This document shows positions 1 to 6,472 of a stretch of 10,116 bases of DNA, piece after piece. The position numbers and the translations under genes are program-made. The stretch spans positions 1 to 10,116 of the forward strand of contig UQJF01000115.1 in assembly GCA_900541315.1 (NCBI GenBank). The letters are read 5' to 3'. Position 1 is the stretch's first letter. Each line of letters opens with the position of its first letter. Source of the stretch: an uncultured Clostridium sp. (GTDB taxonomy: Bacteria; Bacillota; Clostridia; Lachnospirales; Lachnospiraceae). Under the pieces are notes generated by a model that worked only from the letters and a program-made list of their open reading frames with translations, was not told where the DNA came from and did not search any database.

Positions 1-16
1 CTCAAGCGCGAAGATT

Positions 17-45
17 ATATTAGCAAATCTCAAACCGTTTGTCAA
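17..45 (-). promoter_or_regulatory. Strong sigma-A promoter firing leftward out of the window
   Basis: On the minus strand a perfect -35 TTGACA (40-45) is followed by a 17-base spacer and -10 TAATAT (17-22), with a TGC just upstream making an extended -10. An alternative TATAAT lies three bases further on. Transcription would start near base 10 and leave the window, so the gene served is not visible. The strength of the match and the AT-rich repeats upstream resemble promoters of stable RNA or other highly expressed genes; that part is inference. Confidence 0.72.
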
Positions 46-84
46 CAACTTTTTTCAGCTTTTATACAACTTTTTTCAGTTTTT
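45..84. repeat. Two-copy AT-rich direct repeat, 21-bp period
   Basis: ACAACTTTTTTCAG occurs at 45-58 and again at 66-79. Allowing one mismatch the match extends to 63 and 84. The period of 21 bp is about two helical turns. The pair lies immediately upstream of the leftward promoter on the minus strand, where it reads as two A-tracts, so it could act as an UP element or bent DNA, or be a regulator site. It shows no coding potential. Confidence 0.6.
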
Positions 85-112
85 ATTATTTCCTAGTTAC
101 AGTTGATATAAG

Positions 113-157
113 AAAAAAGCCAGTGTAAAGAAAACATATCCCTTACACCAGCTTTTT
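113..157 (-). terminator. Intrinsic terminator of the TRAP operon
   Basis: Read on the minus strand, GCTGGTGTAA (143-152) pairs with TTACACTGGC (119-128) around a 14-nt loop. Two positions are G-U wobbles that would be mismatches on the other strand, so the hairpin is specific to minus-strand RNA. Flanking A5/U6 runs lengthen the stem, and six U residues follow. It lies about 45 bases past the stop codon of the permease fusion gene. Confidence 0.85.
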
Positions 158-202
158 ATTGCTTAATATAACTTCTTAAAAATTACTGCCTTTTATTATT
201 TT

Positions 203-3200
203 TTACTTAAACGCAGCTACTAACTCCTCTGCATCATCATATCCCTGTCTCTGCAGTTCACCGATATACCATTCGGTTACAGGTTCTACGATCGCCTTAA
301 AAGAGTCAATATCCAGTTCATCATTTCCAACTACTTCTACACCGTTCTTAGACTGCCATCTGGATAAGATCTCGTCATCTCCGGCGCGGTTGATCTCGCG
401 CTCGTACTGAACTGCCAGTTTTCCGCATTCGTCTACTACTGCCTGCTGCTCAGGAGTTAAACTGTCATAGATATCCTGATTAATACAGAAGAACAGGCAG
501 TCATAGTTTGCATTCCAGAGAGATACATATTTCTGCACCTCCTGTACGCTGGCTGCGTCAATTGCAGGAAGGGGGTTTTCCTGTCCATCTACCGTTTTCT
601 GCTGGAGAGCAGTGTAGGTCTCAGACCAGTTCATATTAGTTGCATCTGCACCCCAAAGCTCATAACATTTCATCAGAAGGTTGGAACCTGCCACACGCAG
701 CTTCAGATTCTTTATATCTTCTACAGAATGTACCGGACGTACACTGTTGGTCAGCTGACGGAAACCATTTTCCGCCATTCCCATACAATGTAAGCCATAG
801 GAAGATAATATCTCATCCATCTTCTGACCTGCTTCACCATCAAGTTTTGCATCTGCATCTTCTACAGAATCAAAAAGATATGGCAGTGAAACCACATTAA
901 AACGCGGGTCAAATGCAGAGTAGATCAGATTGCTGTGCATGGAGATCTGTACCGGGTCGCCGTTCATCAGCGCCTGGATGCCTTCAGACTGATTGCCGCC
1001 TGTCAGCTGGTCTGCTGCATATACGTCTACTTTTACTTTTCCGCCGGTTGCCTGTTCCATTAACTCACCAAACTTGCGGCCGGCCTGTGCCCAGGTACTG
1101 GTCTCTGTGGTGGAACAGGTGAAATTCCAGGTCATTTCCGGCCAGTTTAAGTCACTGTGGTCTTCTACCTGGTAAGCAGTTGTGCTTCCATTGCTTTCTG
1201 CACCTGCTGCTTTCGCTGCATTATCTGTGAAAATATGTACCAGATCTTCTGCATCCTCATAGCCCTGGTTCTTTAATTCGTTGATGAACCATTCTGTTAC
1301 AGGCTCTGCTGCATTCTTAAAGGATTCTACATCCAGATCCTCATACTTTACAACTTCTACGCCATTCTTTGCCTGCCAGCGGTCTAATATCTCCTCATCA
1401 CCGGCACGGTTTATCTCTCGCTCATAAGCAACTGCCTTGCGGCCTGCTTCATCAACTACCTTCTGCTGCTCCTGGGTCAGGCTGTCATAAATGCCCTGAT
1501 TGATACAGAAGAACAGGCAGTCATAATTGGCATTCCAGAGAGATACATATTTCTGTACTTCCTGTACGCTGGCTGCATCAATTGCAGGAAGGGGGTTTTC
1601 CTGACCGTCTACTGTCTTCTGCTGAAGGGCAGTGTAGGTCTCAGACCAGTTCATATTGGTAGCATCTGCGCCCCAGAGTTCATAACACTTCATCAGAAGG
1701 TTGGAGCCTGCTACACGCAGCTTCAGGTTTTTCATATCCTCTACAGAATGTACCGGACGGACACTGTTGGTCAGCTGGCGGAAACCATTTTCTGCCATTC
1801 CCATACAATGCAGGTCATAGCTTTCCAGGATCTTTACCAGTTCTTTTCCTGCAGGTCCGTCTAAAACAGCATCTGCTGTTTCTACAGAGTCAAATAAATA
1901 CGGCAGAGAGACCACATTAAAACGTGGATCAAATGCAGAGTAGATCAAATTGCTGTGCATGGAAATCTGTACCGGGTCGCCGTTCATCAGCGCCTGGATG
2001 CCTTCAGACTGGTTGCCACCGGTCAGCTGGTCTGCTGCATATACGTCTACTTTTACTTTTCCGCCGGTTGCCTGTTCCATTAACTCACCAAACTTGCGGC
2101 CGGCCTGTGCCCAGGTACTGGTCTCTGTGGTGGAACAGGTGAAATTCCAGGTCATTTCCGGCCAGTCCAGATCACTGTAATCTTCAATGGTATTAAAATC
2201 CTCATTATCTGTGGCTGTAGTACCGCTGTCACCGCCTGTGGTGGTTCCATTTTCAACTGCTGCAGCACTTCCTAAAGCTGCCGGAAGGAACGTAGAGATT
2301 ACCGGAATATAGGTGATCAGTAAAAGCACTGCGATACTTGCCACTACCATAGATACAACTGCACGGGAGATCTGCTGTAAGGTTACCTGTAAACCATTTT
2401 TCAGCTTTACACCGATAGCAACAAACAGGTTAACGCCAACTGGCGGTGTTACCTGACCAATTGCCAGGTTGACGGTTGCCATAATACCAAATGCGATCAC
2501 ATTGTAGCCTAACTGCTTGCATACAGGAAGCATGATCGGGATGAAAATGTACATTGCAGAGTTAGCGTCAATAAAGCAGCCTGCGATCAGGAATATCACG
2601 TTGCAAATCAGTAAGAAAGTAAACTGATTTCCTGCTACTTTTGCCAGCAGCTGGGAAGCTGCAGCAGAGATACCAAAACGGGTACATACAAAGGAGAACA
2701 GGGACGCACATGCTACAATGAGCATGATTCCGCCGGTGGTCTTTGCAGAGTCAATAAGGATATCCCAAAGATCTTTTAATTTTACTTCTTTATATATTAC
2801 CATTCCTACAAAAAGGCCATATACAACTGAAACGGCTGCTGCCTCAGTAGGTGTAAAGATGCCGCCGTAAATACCTCCCAAGATGATAACCGGCATTAAA
2901 AATCCCCAGAAAGCATCCTTAAACGCATCCAGTCTTTCTTTTGCAGATGCCTTCTGTACATTAGATGGAACTACATGGTTTTTGTGTACTTCTAACATTA
3001 CCACTACGATCAGGGCAAGTCCCATAAGGATTCCCGGAACAATACCTGCCATGAACATGTCACCGATGGAAACGCCGGTAATGGAAGCATATACAACAAA
3101 AGCAATACTTGGTGGGATGACAATGGCAATAGAGCTGGCAGTTGCCATTAATGCTGTAGCGAACGGTGCTGAAAAGCCGCCTCTTTCTACCATAGCCGGG

Positions 3201-3565
3201 ATCAGGACAGCGCCTAATGCTGCTACTGTTGCAGGACCGGAACCGGAAATCGCACCAAAGAAGCAAGCAACGATAATACATACATTTGCAATACCACCTT
3301 TTCTGTGACGAACGCAGGTGTTAACAAAACGGATCAGTCTGGTAGAAATACCGGCTTTTGCCATAATGTTTCCGGATAATACGAAAAACGGGATCGCAAG
3401 AAGCAGGAATTTACTGATACCAGAATAAATATTAGTTGCTACAATGGTTAAAGAGGTTCCTGAATACAGGATCGCTGCTGCGGATGAAAGTCCCAGACAG
3501 ATAGAGATAGGAACATTTAAAACCAGTAAAACGAAAAAGGTGATAAAAAGAACTGCACTTACCAT
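203..3565 (-). CDS. TRAP transporter large permease (DctM) fused to two tandem DctP-type substrate-binding domains
   Basis: This 1120-residue protein joins three TRAP modules. Residues 1 to about 430 are a DctM permease with many hydrophobic helices and family motifs GSGPATVAALG (108-118), IPPS (150-153), FTPTEAAA (237-244) and VTPPVG (372-377). DctM subunits carry out sodium-coupled uptake of carboxylates. After the last helix (about 408-427) comes a Gly/Thr/Ser/Asp-rich linker (431-463). Substrate-binding domain A (464-779), a 24-residue linker (780-803) and domain B (804-1120) follow. A and B are about 88% identical by hand count. Both keep the family Arg that normally salt-bridges the ligand carboxylate (LKLR, R617 and R957) and the VDGQENP motif (652-658 and 992-998). 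Neither has its own signal peptide or lipobox; the permease acts as export signal and anchor, which requires an extracellular C-terminus. The ATG directly follows the dctQ stop, with AAGGAGG inside the end of dctQ. Usual DctM is about 425-430 residues and DctP about 330, so this is one M plus two P. The family call is very firm; the substrate is unknown. Confidence 0.93.
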   Translation of the reverse strand: MVSAVLFITFFVLLVLNVPISICLGLSSAAAILYSGTSLTIVATNIYSGISKFLLLAIPFFVLSGNIMAKAGISTRLIRFVNTCVRHRKGGIANVCIIVACFFGAISGSGPATVAALGAVLIPAMVERGGFSAPFATALMATASSIAIVIPPSIAFVVYASITGVSIGDMFMAGIVPGILMGLALIVVVMLEVHKNHVVPSNVQKASAKERLDAFKDAFWGFLMPVIILGGIYGGIFTPTEAAAVSVVYGLFVGMVIYKEVKLKDLWDILIDSAKTTGGIMLIVACASLFSFVCTRFGISAAASQLLAKVAGNQFTFLLICNVIFLIAGCFIDANSAMYIFIPIMLPVCKQLGYNVIAFGIMATVNLAIGQVTPPVGVNLFVAIGVKLKNGLQVTLQQISRAVVSMVVASIAVLLLITYIPVISTFLPAALGSAAAVENGTTTGGDSGTTATDNEDFNTIEDYSDLDWPEMTWNFTCSTTETSTWAQAGRKFGELMEQATGGKVKVDVYAADQLTGGNQSEGIQALMNGDPVQISMHSNLIYSAFDPRFNVVSLPYLFDSVETADAVLDGPAGKELVKILESYDLHCMGMAENGFRQLTNSVRPVHSVEDMKNLKLRVAGSNLLMKCYELWGADATNMNWSETYTALQQKTVDGQENPLPAIDAASVQEVQKYVSLWNANYDCLFFCINQGIYDSLTQEQQKVVDEAGRKAVAYEREINRAGDEEILDRWQAKNGVEVVKYEDLDVESFKNAAEPVTEWFINELKNQGYEDAEDLVHIFTDNAAKAAGAESNGSTTAYQVEDHSDLNWPEMTWNFTCSTTETSTWAQAGRKFGELMEQATGGKVKVDVYAADQLTGGNQSEGIQALMNGDPVQISMHSNLIYSAFDPRFNVVSLPYLFDSVEDADAKLDGEAGQKMDEILSSYGLHCMGMAENGFRQLTNSVRPVHSVEDIKNLKLRVAGSNLLMKCYELWGADATNMNWSETYTALQQKTVDGQENPLPAIDAASVQEVQKYVSLWNANYDCLFFCINQDIYDSLTPEQQAVVDECGKLAVQYEREINRAGDDEILSRWQSKNGVEVVGNDELDIDSFKAIVEPVTEWYIGELQRQGYDDAEELVAAFK
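206..2176 (-). repeat. In-frame tandem duplication of the substrate-binding domain, 1020-bp period
   Basis: Bases 1157-2176 encode domain A plus linker, and 206-1156 encode domain B. Corresponding positions are offset by exactly 1020 bp with no net indel across the unit. One stretch, 1002-1146 versus 2022-2166, is identical over 145 bases including synonymous sites. Differences concentrate in one loop (domain A 561-585) and in the C-terminal third. This pattern fits a duplication partly homogenised by gene conversion. Because the copies differ throughout, a simple assembly duplication is unlikely. Confidence 0.95.
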
Positions 3566-4084
3566 TTATTTATCCTCCTTTTCCATAGCATTATTTTCTG
3601 TCATATCTGTTTTTGTGCATTCATCCACACAATATTCAATAAAATGCAGGATCATGCACACGGAACCAACGGGAACAAAGGACCAGAAGATCCATTCCGG
3701 CCAGTTTAATACGAAAGTCCGTTTCTGGTTGGCAAGCTGTGCTAACACCTTGTCCATACCGTAATAAAATAAGATTCCCATAAAAGCCACGGAAAAAAGT
3801 GTGATGAGAATGATCACCGGCTTTTTACATAACTTTGGCAGGCGCTCTGTTACCAGATTTAAACCTACCAGACCTCCCTCTCTTGCAGACAACGCTGCTC
3901 CCAAAAGGGTGATCAGAACAAAAATTGCAACCACCAGTTCCTCTGTAAAAGACCATGACTGGTGGATCACTTTACGTGAAAACACGTTTCCTACTGTCAG
4001 TACAAGGATCAGGATCATGGTAGCTGCCAGAACTGCTTTTTCAACCAGCGCTACAAAATCCATAAGCTTTTTGTACCCTTTCAT
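3566..4084 (-). CDS. TRAP transporter small permease, DctQ family
   Basis: This 172-residue protein has four hydrophobic segments at about 13-33, 47-65, 88-109 and 130-150, the expected DctQ topology and length. The conserved acidic pair before helix 2 is present (WSFTEEL, E48-E49), followed by the typical LGAALSAREGG segment. DctQ packs against DctM in the membrane as a structural scaffold of the carrier. The start is set by AGGAGG eight bases upstream. The C-terminal tail is short, charged and cytoplasmic. Its last codons contain the ribosome binding site of the next gene, and its TAA stop abuts the next ATG, so the two genes are almost certainly translationally coupled. No separate dctP gene is visible nearby, in line with the receptor being fused to the permease. 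Confidence 0.93.
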   Translation of the reverse strand: MKGYKKLMDFVALVEKAVLAATMILILVLTVGNVFSRKVIHQSWSFTEELVVAIFVLITLLGAALSAREGGLVGLNLVTERLPKLCKKPVIILITLFSVAFMGILFYYGMDKVLAQLANQKRTFVLNWPEWIFWSFVPVGSVCMILHFIEYCVDECTKTDMTENNAMEKEDK

Positions 4085-4208
4085 ACTGCTCTCCTCCTAA
4101 ATATGTAATACTTTTGCCTGCATAAGATCCTGTGTTATTTCCGCATTTTTTCGTGTATTCTGTATTCCATTTCCACATCTTTCTTTTGCATGATGCATTA
4201 GAAAGCAT

Positions 4209-4240
4209 AAAAAAACCGCCCCTTGTAGTATAAGGGACGG
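4209..4240 (-). terminator. Intrinsic terminator between the strong promoter and dctQ
   Basis: On the minus strand CCGTCCCTT (4232-4240) pairs with AAGGGGCGG (4216-4224) around a 7-nt loop, with one U-G wobble, followed by seven U residues (4209-4215). The wobble would be a mismatch on the plus strand, where there is also no U-tract, so it serves only minus-strand transcripts. It ends the RNA from the 4425-4453 promoter about 125 bases before dctQ. That fits the 3' end of a small RNA or an attenuator for the TRAP operon. Confidence 0.87.
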
Positions 4241-4418
4241 ATGATTAATGGATTCTGTCAGAGGCTTTCACTTTTCACGGAAAGTAAAACACCCGCAGTA
4301 TCGTATAAACATACGCTGCTGCCGCTGTGCGGATCTTATAAAAATAAAGGTCTTGTAGCCCTTGCTCTCAGTCAATCGAAGCCAGCCTTTATTTTCATAA
4401 CAGGTTATTAATAATGTA
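4209..4418 (-). ncRNA. Putative structured RNA (small RNA or TRAP-operon leader), about 210 nt
   Basis: A near-consensus promoter and an intrinsic terminator bracket this minus-strand stretch, which has no convincing reading frame. Visible hairpins, in RNA order, are as follows. A 15-bp stem (4386-4400 with 4336-4350, one G-U) closes a 35-nt loop. CCGC-ACA-GCGG spans 4322-4332. GCAG plus CGTAT stems (4295-4319) carry a GTTT loop. A 9-bp stem (4281-4289 with 4266-4274, one wobble) has a 6-nt loop. The terminator comes last. Single mismatches in the 15-bp, 9-bp and terminator stems are G-U pairs only in minus-strand RNA, which supports that orientation. CUGUUA (4398-4403) can also pair with UGACAG (4255-4260) to close the whole fold. 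The loop AAGGG (4359-4363) is complementary to CCCUU of the terminator arm, a weak anti-terminator candidate. I do not recognise the core of a known riboswitch, T-box, 6S, tmRNA or SRP RNA. No good promoter lies between the terminator and dctQ, which favours a leader role. Confidence 0.6.
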
Positions 4419-4424
4419 CGTACT

Positions 4425-4453
4425 ATTGTACACGGATTCGCAAAAAACGTCAA
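4425..4453 (-). promoter_or_regulatory. Strong sigma-A promoter for the structured RNA and probably the TRAP operon
   Basis: On the minus strand -35 TTGACG (4448-4453), a 17-base spacer and -10 TACAAT (4425-4430) match consensus at 10 of 12 positions. AT-rich sequence lies upstream. The expected start is near 4418. This is the best minus-strand promoter upstream of dctQ, 340 bases from its start codon. Confidence 0.82.
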
Positions 4454-4520
4454 TATCTTTTTATTTTTTTAATTTTCATACACTTTTATGCTTACACACT
4501 TATATCATCATATATTGACG
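4448..4520. promoter_or_regulatory. Inverted 9-bp repeat covering the -35 boxes of two divergent promoters
   Basis: CGTCAATAT (4448-4456) and ATATTGACG (4512-4520) are exact inverted copies separated by 55 AT-rich bases. Each contains the -35 hexamer of one of the divergent promoters. Part of the match is expected because both -35 boxes are TTGACG; the extra ATA on each side is what stands out. It could be a shared regulator site or chance. Confidence 0.4.
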
Positions 4521-4543
4521 GCAGCAAAATTTAAATGTACTAT
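4515..4543 (+). promoter_or_regulatory. Sigma-A promoter of the ABC exporter operon
   Basis: -35 TTGACG (4515-4520), a 17-base spacer and -10 TACTAT (4538-4543) lie on the plus strand. Transcription would begin near 4550 and give a leader of about 114 bases before the ABC start codon at 4664. The in-frame ATG at 4535 lies inside this promoter and cannot be the start if the promoter is used. Confidence 0.72.
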
Positions 4544-4570
4544 CAACAGATGAACATACATTTTTTAACA

Positions 4571-4623
4571 ATGCTGATCCCACTCGATATCAGCTGGAGC
4601 AAAATACCTTTTGACTCCAGCAT
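4571..4623 (+). promoter_or_regulatory. Structured 5' leader of the ABC operon with competing hairpins
   Basis: GCTGGAG-CAAAA (4593-4604) pairs with TTTTG-A-CTCCAGC (4609-4621) around a TACC loop, giving a 12-bp stem with one bulged A. GCTGAT (4573-4578) can instead pair with ATCAGC (4589-4594), which shares two bases with that stem. ATGCTG (4571-4576) also matches CAGCAT (4618-4623). No U-tract follows, so it is not a terminator. It lies about 28 bases before the ribosome binding site. A role in mRNA stability or translation control is possible but unproven. Confidence 0.45.
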
Positions 4624-4663
4624 CATGATATACAGCAAAAATAAGAGGAAGGAGATACTTCTC

Positions 4664-6472
4664 ATGAGTAAACAGTCTGCACCGCCCATCTGCAGGCAGC
4701 CCGACCATATTATCAGTTATTTTTCCATGCAGAAAGGAATATTAGCTGTTATCACAGTGTCCGGCCTGATTTACAATCTGGGGCTTATGGTCCGGCCCTG
4801 GTTTGAAGGTCAGATGATACAGTGCCTGTTTTTTATCCAGAAAGACCAAAGCCATTTTTCAGATATGTTAAAGCTGGCATCTGTTTATTTTATTGCTATT
4901 TTTACTGTTCAGGTAGCCCGTTTTATCAAACGTTTGTATGTACGCCGTTTTGCCAACAACATCAACCGCAATATGAAACAGACTTATTACAATAACCTGG
5001 TCCATACAGATACCAGCGACCTGAAAAATATCAATACAGGTAATGCCATGACAAAGGCTTTATCCGATGTAGACGCATGTTCTGAAGGAATACGGAAATT
5101 TACAACAGAGATTTTTGACACAGGCGTAGCACTGTTTTCCTATATTTTCATGCTTTTCGCCTATGACTGGAAGCTGGCGTTTTTGTGCCTTATCTTTCCC
5201 CCTGTTTCCTATGTGATCGCAGAAAGGATGAAAGCAGTTGTTTTGAAAACAGGAGCTGCCTGCAAAGAAAGTGCCGGCCGTTTAAATGCTGCCACTCTGG
5301 ACCGCATCCAAAATGCCATTACCTACCGTATTTACGGCTGTGAGACCCAGAGAAATAAAGACTACGAATCCCACCTGGCAGATTACGAAAAAGCTTCTGT
5401 GCGCGCAGACCTGCCAGTAGCTGCCCTTCCTCCTGTTTATAAACTTATTTCTATGACCGGTGTTCTTCTCATCTTCTATTTTGGAAGTAAAAATGTAATT
5501 GGGACAGGCTGGACTTCCTGGGATATTGCTGCCTTCAGTGCTTTCCTTTCCTGTTTTTCCCGGCTGTCCGTAAAATCGTCCCACGCAGCCAAGCTTTTTA
5601 ATGCGATCCAGAAAGCCCAGGTTTCCTGGAAACGTATCCTTCCTTTTATGAGATCCCCAAAAGAGGATAAACCTCTGCCTGCATCCAGCCCCGGACAGGT
5701 AAAAGCCCGTTCTCTTGGCTTTTCTTATAAAAATAGTACACCGCTTTTCAATAACCTGACATTTAAGGCTTCTCCCGGTCAGATCATTGGTATTACCGGA
5801 CCAGTTGCCTGCGGGAAATCCACTTTGGGACGGATTTTTCTCTGCGAACATCCATACACCGGCTCCCTCACTTTTAACGGAACGGAATTTTCTTCCCTTT
5901 CATCAGATGTTCTCAATTCTTTGGTGGGATACCTTGGACATGAACCTGACCTGTTAAGTGATACTATTAAAAATAGTGTTTTACTTGGGGATAAAAAGGA
6001 TCTGTGGAAATATCTAAAGGCTGTATGCCTTGAGGACGAAGTAGGTCATATGCCACAAAGGGAAAATACAGTAACCGGCGAAACAGGCATACGTCTTTCC
6101 GGCGGACAGCAAAAACGTCTGGCTCTGGCCCGTACCTTGGCTCATCCCCGCCCGATCCTGATCTTAGATGATCCATTTTCCGCTTTAGATAAAACAACCG
6201 AAACCGAAGTGTTTGAACACCTGCGCCAGATCGTCCCGGACAGCATTATCTTTCTCATTTCCCACCGCCTGTATCTTTTCTCAGAAACAGATGGTGTGAT
6301 CTGGATGGATAATGGAAAAGCAGAATTTTCTTCCCATGAGAAACTGTTGGACGAAAATAGTGCTTACAGAGAATTATATCAGCTTCAGGATCGCCATTCC
6401 GTTGTAAAAGCAACAGAAATCACTATCGAAAAGGGGGCCGAAAACGATGAAAACAGAACATTCTGTCCTTAA
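4664..6472 (+). CDS. ABC exporter half-transporter with degenerate catalytic site (heterodimer subunit 1)
   Basis: This 602-residue protein has an N-terminal membrane domain of about 330 residues (helices visible near 26-42, 69-86, 150-200 and 270-320) and a C-terminal ATPase domain. The ATPase motifs are Walker A GPVACGKST (379-387), signature LSGGQ (478-482), Walker B LILDD (499-503), D-loop SALD and the switch His H534. The residue after the Walker B Asp, normally the catalytic Glu, is Asp (D503). In known heterodimeric exporters such as BmrC/BmrD, LmrC/LmrD and TM287/288 this marks the subunit contributing the non-hydrolysing site. The start at 4664 is chosen because AAGGAG lies nine bases upstream. 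An in-frame extension to 4535 exists but overlaps the promoter and lacks a ribosome binding site. The gene overlaps the next by 26 bases, so the two are translationally coupled and should form one complex. The exported substrate cannot be read from the sequence; drugs, lipids or peptides are all possible. Confidence 0.93.
   Translation: MSKQSAPPICRQPDHIISYFSMQKGILAVITVSGLIYNLGLMVRPWFEGQMIQCLFFIQKDQSHFSDMLKLASVYFIAIFTVQVARFIKRLYVRRFANNINRNMKQTYYNNLVHTDTSDLKNINTGNAMTKALSDVDACSEGIRKFTTEIFDTGVALFSYIFMLFAYDWKLAFLCLIFPPVSYVIAERMKAVVLKTGAACKESAGRLNAATLDRIQNAITYRIYGCETQRNKDYESHLADYEKASVRADLPVAALPPVYKLISMTGVLLIFYFGSKNVIGTGWTSWDIAAFSAFLSCFSRLSVKSSHAAKLFNAIQKAQVSWKRILPFMRSPKEDKPLPASSPGQVKARSLGFSYKNSTPLFNNLTFKASPGQIIGITGPVACGKSTLGRIFLCEHPYTGSLTFNGTEFSSLSSDVLNSLVGYLGHEPDLLSDTIKNSVLLGDKKDLWKYLKAVCLEDEVGHMPQRENTVTGETGIRLSGGQQKRLALARTLAHPRPILILDDPFSALDKTTETEVFEHLRQIVPDSIIFLISHRLYLFSETDGVIWMDNGKAEFSSHEKLLDENSAYRELYQLQDRHSVVKATEITIEKGAENDENRTFCP

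Noticed and set aside
913..2180. Paired plus-strand frames with nearly identical translations opposite the receptor domains
   Set aside because: Their similarity simply reflects the 1020-bp duplication of the real minus-strand gene.
2883..3308. A 141-codon plus-strand frame opposite the DctM domain
   Set aside because: It is a mirror of the hydrophobic Ala/Ile-rich permease codons on the other strand, with no independent signals.
4097..4198. A 33-codon minus-strand reading frame between the terminator and dctQ whose stop overlaps the dctQ ribosome binding site
   Set aside because: No ribosome binding site before its ATG and no recognisable protein features. The overlap with AGGAGG is suggestive of a leader peptide, but open frames of this length are common by chance.
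4351..4385. CUGAGA in the loop of the 15-bp stem, resembling part of a TPP riboswitch
   Set aside because: The other conserved TPP elements, such as the CCUGAUCUGGAUAAUGC-type block, are absent.
4268..4453. A 61-codon minus-strand frame in the intergenic region
   Set aside because: It would start with TTG inside the -35 box of the promoter, so its first codons would not be transcribed. The region is better explained as structured RNA.
4535..4663. N-terminal extension of the first ABC subunit by 43 residues
   Set aside because: Its ATG overlaps the -10 box and has no ribosome binding site, whereas 4664 has AAGGAG at good spacing.
5282..5851. A 189-codon minus-strand frame opposite the first ABC gene
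   Set aside because: It is antisense to a clearly conserved coding sequence, its translation resembles no known family, and it has no promoter or ribosome binding site.
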